The notes beneath the pieces were generated by a model. That model made no database searches, was not told where the DNA came from, and saw only the letters and a program-made list of their open reading frames with translations. Shown one piece after another: positions 9,221-17,824 of a stretch of DNA of 64,000 bases (positions are counted from its first letter, which is position 1; the number at the start of each line of letters is the position of its first letter). This DNA comes from Roseivirga thermotolerans (lineage in GTDB: Bacteria > Bacteroidota > Bacteroidia > Cytophagales > Cyclobacteriaceae), in NCBI RefSeq assembly GCF_014653175.1, contig NZ_BNAG01000003.1, positions 744,001-808,000 of the forward strand. Reading direction: 5' to 3'. A program made the translations under genes and the position numbers.

Positions 9221-9973
9221 ATGGATTATCGCAAGCGACTTATTGAAGTACATCAGGAGTATCAGGAGAGGGAGTATGGTCTGATTAGAAAATCATTGAA
9301 TCAAAGCTTGTTCCAAGAGAGTGTAAGGGCAGAATTTTTCTTTATTAATGAACAGGAAGCCTTATATCAATATAGCGTGGAAGGCAATATAGCGGCTGCT
9401 AAGCAACACTTTTATACCTGTGGCCGATGCGATGAATATATGATTAAGGCCTATGATTATCAGCTATTAAGTGCAGGCATTAGGCATATTGGCTACGCCC
9501 TACTGAGCGATTGCAAGCCAATGATAGAGCGGTATGCATTGCTTAGTGATGGTGCTTTTGAGGTACAAAAAAGAAAAGGCCACCCGGTGTATTGTGTGCA
9601 ACTGGCTTTGCTCAATAAGCTCGATGAATTGGAGAAGCAAGTGGCTCTTTTAAAAGAAAAAGCCTCCAAAAAGACCAATAAATGGCTACTTCCGGATGTA
9701 GGCTTTTTTGAAGGCCTGTTGGCTGCTGATGAAGAGCAGATGGTAGAAAGCCTTGTGCAGCTTCTCAAACCCAGGCTGCACAATAAGTACAATGCTTTCT
9801 TTGTGTGGCAAAAAGACATACTCTCTTTCCCAGCGGTTACTTATACTAAGCTGGCGGCCTTAAAAGGGTTCGACCTGGCCATTGAGCATGATTTGGTGCC
9901 TAAAGACTTAATCAAGGTTAATCCTAACCCGGTGTACACAGATCCCTATCATTTTCTCAAAGAAAACGGATGA
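9221..9973 (+). CDS. Immunity-like protein (possibly Imm49 type), tandem copy 1
   Basis: About 250 residues, no signal peptide, soluble. I chose the ATG at 9221 because the second copy begins with the same MDYRKRLIEVHQ; an ATG two codons earlier (9215) is possible. The C-terminal segment TYTKLAALKGFDLAIEHDLVP...NPVYTDPYHFLKE resembles the end of Imm49-type immunity proteins of polymorphic toxin systems. That is recollection of the family pattern, not a search result. Residues from about 75 onward are nearly identical to copy 2, while residues 13-50 diverge. No toxin gene is present in the window. Confidence 0.7.
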   Translation: MDYRKRLIEVHQEYQEREYGLIRKSLNQSLFQESVRAEFFFINEQEALYQYSVEGNIAAAKQHFYTCGRCDEYMIKAYDYQLLSAGIRHIGYALLSDCKPMIERYALLSDGAFEVQKRKGHPVYCVQLALLNKLDELEKQVALLKEKASKKTNKWLLPDVGFFEGLLAADEEQMVESLVQLLKPRLHNKYNAFFVWQKDILSFPAVTYTKLAALKGFDLAIEHDLVPKDLIKVNPNPVYTDPYHFLKENG

Positions 9974-10037
9974 AAGTTGTTTCCGAAGTGGATAAACATA
10001 AAAATGAATTGGTGCTTCTTAATTTAGGGGGATAAAA

Positions 10038-10790
10038 ATGGATTATCGTAAACGACTTATTGAAGTGCATCAAAAGTTCTATGAAGAGGAGAAAACTCTG
10101 ATTGAAAGGTCTTTAGACCAAAGCTTATTACAAAACCATGTCAGGGTTGAATTCTTTTATTTAAATGAAGATGAAGCATTGTATCAATATAGCGTGGAAG
10201 GCAATATAGAAGTTGCCAAGCAGCACTTTTATACCTGTGGCCGGTGCGATGAATATATGATTAAGACCTATGGTTATCAACGACTAAGTGCAGGGATTAG
10301 GCACATTGGCTATGCCCTACTGAGCGATTGCAAGCCAATGATAGAGCGGTATGCATTGCTTAGTGATAGTGCCTTTGAGGTAAAAAAAAGAAAAGGCCAC
10401 CCGGTGTATTGTGTGCAACTGGCTTTGCTCAATAAGCTCGATGAGTTGGAGAAGCAAGTGGCTCTTTTAAAAGAAAAAGCCTCCAAAAAGACCAATAAAT
10501 GGCTGCTTCCGGATGTAGGCTTTTTTGAAGGCCTGCTGGCTGCTGATGAAGAGCAGATGGTAGAAAGCCTTGTGCAGCTTCTCAAACCCAGGCTGCACAA
10601 TAAGTACAATGCCTTTTTCATTTTACAAAAAGACATACTCTCTTTCCCAGCGGTTACCTATACTAAGCTGGCGGCCTTAAAAGGGTATGACCTGGCCATT
10701 GAGCATGATCTGGTGCCTAAAGACTTAATCAAGGTTAATCCTAACCCGGTGTATACCGATCCCTATCATTTTCTCAAAGAAAACGGATGA
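10038..10790 (+). CDS. Immunity-like protein (possibly Imm49 type), tandem copy 2
   Basis: 250 residues, starting MDYRKRLIEVHQ right after a GGGG-containing leader. It is a tandem duplicate of the gene ending at 9973; the similarity runs about 10 bases past both stop codons (TGAAAGTTGTTTC). Differences concentrate in residues 13-50 and in one short patch (FFVWQ in copy 1, FFILQ here), and the rest is almost unchanged with mainly silent differences. Cys-containing HFYTCGRCDEYM and the repeated KPMIERYALLSD are shared. Function is inferred only from the Imm49-like tail. Confidence 0.7.
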   Translation: MDYRKRLIEVHQKFYEEEKTLIERSLDQSLLQNHVRVEFFYLNEDEALYQYSVEGNIEVAKQHFYTCGRCDEYMIKTYGYQRLSAGIRHIGYALLSDCKPMIERYALLSDSAFEVKKRKGHPVYCVQLALLNKLDELEKQVALLKEKASKKTNKWLLPDVGFFEGLLAADEEQMVESLVQLLKPRLHNKYNAFFILQKDILSFPAVTYTKLAALKGYDLAIEHDLVPKDLIKVNPNPVYTDPYHFLKENG

Positions 10791-10891
10791 AAGTTGTTTC
10801 TAGTTAAATAACTGGTAGAAGAGGTTGTGAGGATTCTTTTGTGGTAGAAACATTAGGATTACATCCATGAAACCGTACATGAGTAACCCCC

Positions 10892-10923
10892 AAAAAAAAA
10901 CCCCTCTGAACTGGAGGGGTTTT
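10892..10923 (-). terminator. Terminator downstream of tRNA-Arg
   Basis: Read on the minus strand: ACCCCTC, short loop, GAGGGG, then a run of nine T. It starts about 11 bases after the tRNA 3' end. The plus strand also has TTTTGTTT after the stem, so it may act in both directions. Confidence 0.85.
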
Positions 10924-10933
10924 GTTTGGTCTG

Positions 10934-11007
10934 TGATCCGCCCAGGACTCGAACCTGGAACCTACTGCTTAGAAGGCAGTTGCTCTATCCAGTTGAGCTA
11001 GCAGACC
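10934..11007 (-). tRNA. tRNA-Arg (anticodon TCT)
   Basis: Minus-strand cloverleaf: acceptor GGTCTGC pairing GCGGATC with G-U pairs, D arm AGCTCAACTGGATAGAGC, anticodon arm ACTGC CTTCTAA GCAGT (anticodon TCT), T arm CCAGG TTCGAGT CCTGG, discriminator A. CCA is not encoded. Confidence 0.95.
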
Positions 11008-11031
11008 AACGGGCTTTTGCAAAAGCGAGTG

Positions 11032-11063
11032 CAAATATATGGAAAAGCATTTTTTTAAGGCAA
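11032..11063 (-). promoter_or_regulatory. Probable promoter of tRNA-Arg
   Basis: On the minus strand TATATTTG (11039-11032) lies 25 bases upstream of the tRNA and matches the Bacteroidetes -7 box TAnnTTTG. A TTG at 11063-11061 is 21 bases further upstream, slightly long for the -33 box. Confidence 0.55.
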
Positions 11064-11163
11064 TCAAAACCTTAAAAAATGTCCGTAAAAAATGTGTCTA
11101 TCATGCCGGGTTAGGGTCATTGGCAGTATTCGGGTAACTTAAATGATTCAACCAAAATAAGTT

Positions 11164-13071
11164 ATGAGAAACACAGTCGCTTTTGCTCTGTCTATTTTTT
11201 TATTTATTCCTGCCATTCTATCTGCTCAAACACTCAATCGGGTAGATTCAGTCAAGGTCGACCAGGCCAACATTTGGGGAGTACTGGCCGAGGCCAACGA
11301 ACACATGGGTTTGACTGTTTCACGCGGCAACATTATCTATTTCCAATACATCAATGAGGCCATGCAGCGAGTGGGAGACCCGGTAGCGGTGATTTCAGAG
11401 AACGATGGTTTACCCAAAATAGTCGATCATAAAACCGTGTTTTGGAAAGGAGCCTACTATGTAAGTTTTTCATCGGCCGGAGACAAACAGCTCTATCTTG
11501 TGAAGCTCAATGCCCAGGGACAACGGGTTGGCGATATTGTTACGGTGTGGGATCAGGATACGCGCCCATCGAATGAGCCGGGCAAACCAACTAACGACAT
11601 GATTCTTATTACCACTCCTGATGTGCTTTATGTGGGACATTTTCAACCAGCCAATCAGCATTATATTCATGGCTTTGATGCCGACATCAACCGGGTTTCT
11701 GATCCGTTTTTAACCGATGGTTCGTTGCCCCACAATAATGTAGGAGGTGGACTGTATGTAAATGAGAAAATACACTTGTTTACCGGGAGTATGTTTGGAG
11801 GAGAGTCTGACCTGATAGTAACGGAGTGGGACAAAGATTTTCAACCGGCTGCACAGGAGCCCCGAACGCTCATTGATAGTGAAAATGGAAACGCCAACTG
11901 GTTTGCGACAGGGGTTGCTCATGACGAACAAACCGGATATTGGTATGTTGGATACCAGCATCTGTATGAGGGAGAAGTGCTAGATGAAGAGCATGTGGAT
12001 TTGGCTGTTTTCGATCGCTGTTTCAATCTAATTTATCGCGAACATGTAACGGCTCAGAGGAATTTCAGACCTCACTTACTCATTAAGGGGAACTATCTGT
12101 ATATGACTTACGATCAGGCTGGTGGTGGTGTATTTATGCATAAGTATGATTTGCTGGAAGAAGGATTTGGCTCTACTGAATGTGGCGATGATGGAAAAGG
12201 AGGAGGTCAGAATGACGTTCCCATTCAACTAGACAATAACAGTTTTGCCGAAAGTGCCGAAGAAGGAACCGCAGTAGGGAAATTCTTTATTGAGGGGGCT
12301 ACTGAAGATATCACCTACACTCTGGTTGCCGGAGAAGGTGATACTCACAACAGTATGTTTTCTATTTCGGCCGATGAACTGTTAACGGCTGCTGTGTTCA
12401 ACTATGAAGACCTGCATGAACTCAGCATTCGAGTAAAGGCCACAGCAGGAGATCAGTCAGCCGAGAAGCAGTTTGATATCATTGTAGAAAACGTGATAGA
12501 GCATTCTCTTTCCATAACCGGCACGCTGGCCTTTGCCTCCACAGAGGTAGGAGAGAGTTCTTCGCTAAGTATAACGCTCACACACACCGGAGAAGATGAT
12601 GGCCTTGAAATTAGTAATATCACTGTTCCCGATGGATTTTCTGTAAACAAAACCTCTGCTACGCTAAATGTAGAAGAAGAAGTGACAATTGAGGTTACAT
12701 TCTCGCCAACGGAAGCTAAAACGTATAGCGGCAATCTTGAAATCACCTCATCGGCCGGTAGTCAACAGCTGGCAGTGTCGGGTACCGGAGAAATGGTGCT
12801 GGGGCTAGAGACTGAGCCTGAATGGGCCCGTACCCTTGAATTGTATCCTCAACCGGCAACAGAGATGGTAAATTTAAAATTAGGAGCCAACAATGGAGCA
12901 TACATTCAAGAGGTGCGTTTGCTTAATGCGCTGGGTGAGCCCCTAGTTCAACAAGCGATCAATAATCAAAAGGCAACAAGCCTTAATATGGCTGAGCAGC
13001 CTTCAGGGGTTTATGTGGTTTGGATAAGTACTAATCTGGGACTCATCAAAAAGCGATTGTTGAAGCAATAA
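11164..13071 (+). CDS. Secreted T9SS cargo protein with cadherin-like and ASH-type domains
   Basis: 635 residues. Signal peptide MRNTVAFALSIFLFIPAILSAQ. Residues 30-340 form repeated strands with a sialidase- or propeller-like feel (GAYYVSFSSAGDKQLYLVKL, IHLFTGSMFGGESDLIVTEW). A cadherin-like segment about 355-447 (SFAESAEEGTAVGKFF...FNYEDLHELSIRVKA) is followed by an ASPM/SPD2/Hydin-like domain about 455-545 (LTHTGEDDGLEISNITVPDGFSV...VTFSPTEAKTYSGNLEITSS). Residues 555-635 are a type A sorting domain (LELYPQPATEMVNLKL...PSGVYVVWISTNLGLIKKRLLKQ). It is expected to cross the outer membrane by the type IX system and stay on the surface or be released. The substrate is unknown. Confidence 0.88.
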   Translation: MRNTVAFALSIFLFIPAILSAQTLNRVDSVKVDQANIWGVLAEANEHMGLTVSRGNIIYFQYINEAMQRVGDPVAVISENDGLPKIVDHKTVFWKGAYYVSFSSAGDKQLYLVKLNAQGQRVGDIVTVWDQDTRPSNEPGKPTNDMILITTPDVLYVGHFQPANQHYIHGFDADINRVSDPFLTDGSLPHNNVGGGLYVNEKIHLFTGSMFGGESDLIVTEWDKDFQPAAQEPRTLIDSENGNANWFATGVAHDEQTGYWYVGYQHLYEGEVLDEEHVDLAVFDRCFNLIYREHVTAQRNFRPHLLIKGNYLYMTYDQAGGGVFMHKYDLLEEGFGSTECGDDGKGGGQNDVPIQLDNNSFAESAEEGTAVGKFFIEGATEDITYTLVAGEGDTHNSMFSISADELLTAAVFNYEDLHELSIRVKATAGDQSAEKQFDIIVENVIEHSLSITGTLAFASTEVGESSSLSITLTHTGEDDGLEISNITVPDGFSVNKTSATLNVEEEVTIEVTFSPTEAKTYSGNLEITSSAGSQQLAVSGTGEMVLGLETEPEWARTLELYPQPATEMVNLKLGANNGAYIQEVRLLNALGEPLVQQAINNQKATSLNMAEQPSGVYVVWISTNLGLIKKRLLKQ

Positions 13072-13111
13072 AAATCGTCATTTCCTGTATCTTCAAGCTT
13101 ATATTCTTAGC

Positions 13112-14194
13112 ATGAAGACAGACGTATCTACAGAAAACCTAAAGAAGGGAGCTTATTGGACCATTATTCTAGTTGGGGCAGTTTTCTCGCTAATTTACTT
13201 TAGGTCTTTTCTGGAGCCAATTGTGCTGGCTTTGCTGGTGTGGTATCTCATACGCACCACCCGCAAGTACATTGCCAAGCTAACCATTGGTGGTCGGTCG
13301 CTTCCGCAGTGGTTGCAGCGGGTTGTGGCCTTTTTGCTTACCGTATCGTTTATCTACGGAGTTTATCAGATCATATCGGTCAATATTTCGCTCATCACGG
13401 CCAATTCCGATAGCTACGATAAGAACCTTAGGCTATTTCTGGCGCAAATGAGAGAGTTTACCGGGCGATACGATTTCATTCCCAATATAGAAGACGCTAT
13501 TCAGAGTATTGATTATCAGTCCATCCTAAGTAAAATATTTAACTCATTGAGTGTTGCTCTGGGTAATTTTGCTTTGGTTATAGTGTATGTTGTCTTCTTC
13601 CTTATTGAAGAAAATTATCTCGATCAGAAGCTGAAAAATATGTTTCGAAAGGAGGGGAGCCGAGAAAATGTGGCTGTCATTTTCGATCGAATCAGTAATT
13701 CTATCAACAAATACTTTACCGTTAAAACCGAGGTAAGCTTACTCACAGGTACCATTAGCTATTTGTTGCTATTGGCACTTGGGGTAGACTTTCCGGTGCT
13801 TTGGGCCTTTATTATTTTTGTGTTGAATTTTATACCCTACCTGGGGTCTCTGGTAGCTACCTTGCTGCCGGCCATCTTCTCTATTTTTCAGTTTGCTTCG
13901 TTTTGGCCCTTCCTTTATGTCTTTCTCATAATTGAGGCAGTCCAGATTTTTGTAGGCAACTATGTGGAGCCGAAACTCATGGGGCGCACGCTCAACCTGA
14001 GTCCGTTGGTGGTGCTTATTGCTCTTTCCTTTTGGGGCAGCATCTGGGGTATATTAGGTATGATTTTGTCCGTACCCGTAATCTCCGTAATCGTCATTGT
14101 TTCGGCTCAGTTCAAATCCACCAGAGGCCTGGCTGTGCTCCTCAGTGAGAACGGGAATCTCAGTAACATAGAGCAACCTGACGATGAGGTGTAG
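13112..14194 (+). CDS. AI-2E family transporter (PerM/YdiK-like)
   Basis: 360 residues with about eight hydrophobic segments. The two-part pattern of the family is clear: N-terminal membrane hairpins (FSLIYFRSFLEPIVLALLVWYLI), a soluble middle region (110-165), and C-terminal helices with FIIFVLNFIPYLGSLVATLLPAIF, PKLMGRTLNLSPLVVLIALSFWGSIWGILGMILSVPV. Members export AI-2 or act in Na+/H+ exchange; which applies here cannot be told. It overlaps the aldo/keto reductase start by 11 bases. Confidence 0.9.
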   Translation: MKTDVSTENLKKGAYWTIILVGAVFSLIYFRSFLEPIVLALLVWYLIRTTRKYIAKLTIGGRSLPQWLQRVVAFLLTVSFIYGVYQIISVNISLITANSDSYDKNLRLFLAQMREFTGRYDFIPNIEDAIQSIDYQSILSKIFNSLSVALGNFALVIVYVVFFLIEENYLDQKLKNMFRKEGSRENVAVIFDRISNSINKYFTVKTEVSLLTGTISYLLLLALGVDFPVLWAFIIFVLNFIPYLGSLVATLLPAIFSIFQFASFWPFLYVFLIIEAVQIFVGNYVEPKLMGRTLNLSPLVVLIALSFWGSIWGILGMILSVPVISVIVIVSAQFKSTRGLAVLLSENGNLSNIEQPDDEV

Positions 14195-15080
14195 GCCATT
14201 GCCCCGGGCTGGATTTTCGATCTCTGAAATTGGCTTTGGCTGCATGTCGCTTGGTCGCGATAACCACGAAAACTACCGGCTCATTCAGTCAGCTTTCGAA
14301 GCAGGAATCAATTATTTCGATACGGCCGATGTATATCAAAACGGTTGGAGCGAGGAGTCTCTTGGAGTGGCTGTTAAGACCTTTAGAAAAGAGATAAGAA
14401 TTGCCACCAAGGTTGGTAACGTGGCTGATCCCGGTGGTAAGAGCTTTAATTGGTGTCCTTCGAAAAGTCATATTCTAAGTTCGGTAGATAAGAGTTTAAA
14501 AAGGTTGAAGACCGACTACATTGATCTCTATCAGCTTCATGGGGGAACGCTTAACGACAACTGGGATGAGATAGTAGAAACCTTTGACTTGCTAAAGCAG
14601 AAGGGTAAGATACTCCACTATGGTATTTCATCCATTCGTCCCAACGTGGTGCGTAAAATTGCAGGACAACCCGGTTGGGTTTCAAACATGCTTCAGTATA
14701 GTTTACTCGATCGAAGACCTGAGGAAGAACTGCTGAATTTGCTGCATGAAAAGGAAGTAGGAGTGTTGGTAAGGGGAGCTTTGGCAAAGGGTTTTCTGCT
14801 TAATAATAAATCAAGTGGTTATTTAAATTATAGTTCACAAGATGTTGATTTACTGAAAAATAAATTGGAGTTATTCTCAATTGAGAAAAGCCTGAGGCTG
14901 CGATTGGTTTTAGGCTGGGTTTTAAATCACAAAGCAGTTACCAGTGTGGTAGTTGGTATACGCAATTCGCTTCAGTTAACACAATTGCTGGAGGCAATGA
15001 GTCTACCAATGCCGGAAGAAAAGGTATATCAAAAATTGAGCGAAGTATTGCCTGCAAACTGTTACACAGACCACCGTTAA
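14184..15080 (+). CDS. Aldo/keto reductase
   Basis: 298 residues with a TIM-barrel AKR pattern: ISEIGFGCMSLG, catalytic Asp and Tyr in YFDTADVYQNGWSEESLG, Lys in IRIATKVG and His in DYIDLYQLHGG, plus the NADPH-site end KAVTSVVVGIRNSLQL. The start ATG overlaps the transporter gene by 11 bases, which is the first ATG that includes the GFSISEIGFG strand. NADPH-dependent reduction of an aldehyde or ketone is the family role; the substrate is unknown. Confidence 0.92.
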   Translation: MRCRPLPRAGFSISEIGFGCMSLGRDNHENYRLIQSAFEAGINYFDTADVYQNGWSEESLGVAVKTFRKEIRIATKVGNVADPGGKSFNWCPSKSHILSSVDKSLKRLKTDYIDLYQLHGGTLNDNWDEIVETFDLLKQKGKILHYGISSIRPNVVRKIAGQPGWVSNMLQYSLLDRRPEEELLNLLHEKEVGVLVRGALAKGFLLNNKSSGYLNYSSQDVDLLKNKLELFSIEKSLRLRLVLGWVLNHKAVTSVVVGIRNSLQLTQLLEAMSLPMPEEKVYQKLSEVLPANCYTDHR

Positions 15081-15477
15081 TCGAGTCGAAGGTTTTTAGC
15101 TATCTATGATAAAGAGTGATTGACATCGTGTGGTTTTCATAGATTTTTCCATCACCGATTATTAGGGAAATGGCTGTTGCTCCATATCCAAATTATTCAA
15201 TATTCTTATGTTGGTTTATGCAGGGCTTAAGTCCAATAGTATGGAGGTAAGCCAAGCCTGCATGTTAACTTTTAAACAGGTGTTCTCGAAGTGCAAATGG
15301 GTGCAAAGCGACCGAGCTTAAGACCGTTGATTTAGACAAGTGATTCAGTAAAATCACCAACACTATTCTACCGTTTTCAAATGGCAGATGGAATAGGCCG
15401 CGATTGAGTTCTGGCAAAAAATGTCTCGGAATTTTTCACTAATTCGTCTGGTTCTTGTCATACTAGTTTTAACTTCA
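15081..15477. other. Gene-free spacer
   Basis: I see no gene, hairpin terminator or repeat copy in this stretch. A reading frame that extends the next gene upstream to 15421 is open and would add a hydrophobic 19-residue segment. Confidence 0.5.
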
Positions 15478-16176
15478 ATGTTCATGAGTATTACATCTAT
15501 TCCTCCATCCGTTTTTGCTTTTCTTCAAAAGTTAGACGCCAACAATAATCGCGATTGGTTCAATGCGCATAAGGCCCAGTACCAGCAGGCGCAACTACAT
15601 GTTGTAAGCTTTGTGGATGAGTTATTGAACCGACTAAAAGAGACCGACCAGATTACTACTGTATCTGGCAAGAAGAGTCTGATGCGCATTTATAGAGACG
15701 TTCGATTCTCTAATGACAAGAGACCCTATGACCCCAGGTTTGCAGGGAGTTTCTCTCGCATTAAGCCGCAGCTTAGGGGAGGTTACTTTTTCCGCTTTAA
15801 ACCCAACGAAACGGTAGTGGGGGGAGGCTTTTATCAGCCCAATTCGGAAGATCTGAAGTTAATTAGAGCTCAGATTGCTCAAGACGATACGCCACTCAGG
15901 GAGGTTATTGAGGGGGAGGTATTTAAGGAAACCTTTGGTGAGTTAATGGGAGAGAAGGTGAAAACGGCTCCTAAAGGTTATGCCAAAGACCATCCATCGA
16001 TAGACTTACTCAGGCACAAGTCTATGTATGCTTTTCGGTCTTTCTCTGACGAAGAAGTTCATGCTGACGATTTTCTCGAAAAGGCCCTGGCAGTTTTTCT
16101 GGCTATTCGTCCTTTCTTCGATGTGATGACAGAGTATTTAACGACTGATTTGAACGGCATTTCATTAATTGATTAA
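15478..16176 (+). CDS. DUF2461 family protein, copy 1
   Basis: About 232 residues from ATG 15478. Family hallmarks: FLQKLDANNNRDWFNAHKAQY near the start, IYRDVRFSNDKRPYDPRFAGSF, GGYFFRFKPNETVVGGGFYQP, and the C-terminal RHKSMYAFRSFSDEEVHADDFLEKALAVFLAIRPFFDVM. The frame is open back to an ATG at 15421, which would add a hydrophobic segment SLIRLVLVILVLTSM. Since the family normally begins just before the PPSVFAFL helix, I chose the internal start. The biochemical role of the family is unknown to me. It is adjacent to a paralogue. Confidence 0.85.
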   Translation: MFMSITSIPPSVFAFLQKLDANNNRDWFNAHKAQYQQAQLHVVSFVDELLNRLKETDQITTVSGKKSLMRIYRDVRFSNDKRPYDPRFAGSFSRIKPQLRGGYFFRFKPNETVVGGGFYQPNSEDLKLIRAQIAQDDTPLREVIEGEVFKETFGELMGEKVKTAPKGYAKDHPSIDLLRHKSMYAFRSFSDEEVHADDFLEKALAVFLAIRPFFDVMTEYLTTDLNGISLID

Positions 16177-16211
16177 AGGGGACTAAACCAAAGTTTGCTG
16201 CTAACTGTTGG

Positions 16212-16871
16212 ATGCACATGTCGAAGCAATTGATTTTTGAATTTCTGGAAGACCTCTCGGTCAATAATTCTAAGGAGTGGATGGATAAGCACAGGAACCG
16301 CTACGAAGAAGCTAAGAATGTGCTTGTCGAACTATTTGACCCCATACTTGAGCGCATTCGTTTGTTCGATCCCAGAGTTGTACAGCCCAACGCCCGTAGG
16401 GCACTAAACAGAATCAACAACAACCTGATGTTTCATCCGGACAGGCCTACCTACAAAGACCATTTCGGAGTGGGCTTTGGCTACGGTAAGGGGTTGGCCG
16501 ACTTTTATGTACACTTGGGAGTAGACGAACTGCTTATAGCCGGAGGGCTTTGGCATCCGCCTTCATATAAGCTTAAGCTTTTGAGGCAGGAAATTGACTA
16601 TGAAGGCGAAAAACTGGCCATCACACTTAAGGAGCAGCTGTATCCGAAGGGTTTTAGGCTGTACCACGAAGACAAACTCAAATCCAGCCCAAAAGGCTAT
16701 TCCAACGATCATCCACATATAGAGCTGCTGAAAATGAAGAGTCTGGCAGTTTTTAAACCATTGAGTAGGGGAGATTTTTATTCTGAGGATTTTTCGGAAT
16801 TGGTTTTTGACAGCTACAAGGCTATTGTGCCTTTTCTTGATTTTATAAACACGGCAATTGCCGAACCGTAA
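16212..16871 (+). CDS. DUF2461 family protein, copy 2 (divergent paralogue)
   Basis: 219 residues. It keeps the family frame: FEFLEDLSVNNSKEWMDKHRNRYEEAK, INNNLMFHPDRPTYKDHFGVGFGYG, DFYVHLGVDELLIAGGLWHPP, KSLAVFKPLSRGDFYSEDFSELVFDSYKAIVPFLDFI. The catalytic-looking IYRDVRFSNDKRPY block of copy 1 is changed here to INNNLMFHPDRPTY. The start could also be the ATG two codons later (16218). It lies 35 bases after copy 1, so co-transcription is likely. Function unknown. Confidence 0.85.
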   Translation: MHMSKQLIFEFLEDLSVNNSKEWMDKHRNRYEEAKNVLVELFDPILERIRLFDPRVVQPNARRALNRINNNLMFHPDRPTYKDHFGVGFGYGKGLADFYVHLGVDELLIAGGLWHPPSYKLKLLRQEIDYEGEKLAITLKEQLYPKGFRLYHEDKLKSSPKGYSNDHPHIELLKMKSLAVFKPLSRGDFYSEDFSELVFDSYKAIVPFLDFINTAIAEP

Positions 16872-16875
16872 GTGT

Positions 16876-16905
16876 TTTGAATCCGTACATTAAAGCCTAT
16901 TTTTA
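16876..16905 (+). promoter_or_regulatory. Probable Bacteroidetes-type promoter
   Basis: TTTG (16876-16879), 18 bases, then TATTTTTA (one mismatch to TAnnTTTG), 18 bases before the ATG at 16923. Confidence 0.45.
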
Positions 16906-16922
16906 ACAGTAAATTCACAGGT

Positions 16923-17336
16923 ATGAAAAAGATTATAGTTTCCCTATTAATGCTAGTAGCAGTTATTGGCTTGAAGGCTCAGGAAGCGGCTGTTACTACC
17001 GGTCCAATGATTGAGTTTGAGGAGAAGGTATACAACTTTGGAAGCGTGGTTGAGGGCGATTCCGTCACGCACACATTTAAGTTTAAAAACATTGGAACAG
17101 AACCCTTAAAAATTCTCTCGGCCAGAGGTTCTTGCGGCTGCACAGTGCCTAAGTATACCAAAGAGGCCATTGCCCCCGGAGCCAGTGGAGAAGTGTATGT
17201 GAAATTCGACACCAGGGCTAAAATGGGGTCGCAAAACAAAACCGTTACTCTTGTAACCAATGCTGCGAATCATAAGCAGGTTATTTTGAGTATTCGAGGA
17301 ACCGTAACGGCTCGCACGTCTGACGGAAAAGATTGA
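16923..17336 (+). CDS. Secreted DUF1573 domain protein
   Basis: 137 residues. Signal peptide MKKIIVSLLMLVAVIGLKAQ, then a single DUF1573 immunoglobulin-like fold related to ASH domains: FEEKVYNFGSVVEGDSVTHTFKFKNIGTEPLKIL, the signature SARGSCGCTVPKYTKEAIAPG and VYVKFDTRAKMGSQNKTVTLVTNA. This is a standard Bacteroidetes periplasmic or surface protein with no known enzymatic role. It is monocistronic: a promoter-like element precedes it and a terminator follows 22 bases after the stop. Confidence 0.92.
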   Translation: MKKIIVSLLMLVAVIGLKAQEAAVTTGPMIEFEEKVYNFGSVVEGDSVTHTFKFKNIGTEPLKILSARGSCGCTVPKYTKEAIAPGASGEVYVKFDTRAKMGSQNKTVTLVTNAANHKQVILSIRGTVTARTSDGKD

Positions 17337-17358
17337 AAATGAGAAAGATGTAAGAAAG

Positions 17359-17381
17359 ACCAGCCGGAGGCTGGTTTTTTT
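17359..17381 (+). terminator. Rho-independent terminator
   Basis: ACCAGCC, loop GGA, GGCTGGT, then T6. It ends the DUF1573 transcript before tRNA-Pro. Confidence 0.9.
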
Positions 17382-17417
17382 ATGGTCAAAAGGTTCAAAT
17401 TTTCATGATTCTAAATA

Positions 17418-17446
17418 TTGCAAAACAAAAAAAGCATCTATATTTG
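17418..17446 (+). promoter_or_regulatory. Promoter of tRNA-Pro
   Basis: TTG (17418-17420), 18 bases, TATATTTG (17439-17446), a full match to the Bacteroidetes -7 box, 17 bases before the tRNA. Confidence 0.7.
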
Positions 17447-17463
17447 CACTCCCATTAGGGAAA

Positions 17464-17538
17464 CGGGGTGTAGCGTAGCCCGGTTATCGCGCCTGCTTTG
17501 GGAGCAGGAGGTCGCAGGTTCGAATCCTGCCACCCCGA
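17464..17538 (+). tRNA. tRNA-Pro (anticodon TGG)
   Basis: Acceptor CGGGGTG/CACCCCG, D arm GCGTAGCCCGGTTATCGC, anticodon arm CCTGC TTTGGGA GCAGG (TGG), T arm GCAGG TTCGAAT CCTGC, discriminator A. CCA is not encoded. Confidence 0.96.
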
Positions 17539-17604
17539 CAAAAAGCCAACCAAACCGGTTGGTTTTTTTATTGAAATATGGTCTGAATAATTGTTTGCAA
17601 CCTA

Positions 17605-17633
17605 TTGAATTATCAGTTGATCGTTTATATTTG
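17605..17633 (+). promoter_or_regulatory. Promoter of tRNA-Ser
   Basis: TTG (17605-17607), 18 bases, TATATTTG (17626-17633), with the same spacing and -7 box as the tRNA-Pro promoter. Confidence 0.7.
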
Positions 17634-17659
17634 CAAACCTTTAGCAAGACAACGACTAC

Positions 17660-17751
<92 letters not shown>

Positions 17752-17752
17752 C

Positions 17753-17784
17753 AAAAAAAGGCTTCCAATCGGAAGCCTTTTTTT
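17753..17784 (+). terminator. Terminator after tRNA-Ser
   Basis: A7, GGCTTCC, loop AATC, GGAAGCC, T7. The symmetric A and T tracts allow bidirectional use, also ending the permease transcript arriving from the right. Confidence 0.92.
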
Positions 17785-17824
17785 GTTTCTGCAGTGAGAC
17801 GCCAGGCGCCCTATATGCATGGCA

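Larger units (their letters stand above)
9221..10800 (+). repeat. Tandem gene duplication
   Basis: Two units, 9221-9983 and 10038-10800, the same length to within a few codons. The C-terminal two thirds are nearly identical at DNA level; the N-terminal third is clearly more diverged. Confidence 0.9.

Noticed and set aside
9221-10800. Insertion sequence behind the tandem duplication
   Set aside because: No transposase and no terminal inverted repeats at the unit edges.
17753-17784. Attachment site or integration scar at the tRNA-Ser 3' end
   Set aside because: The sequence is a clean symmetric terminator, with no repeated tRNA end nearby and no integrase.
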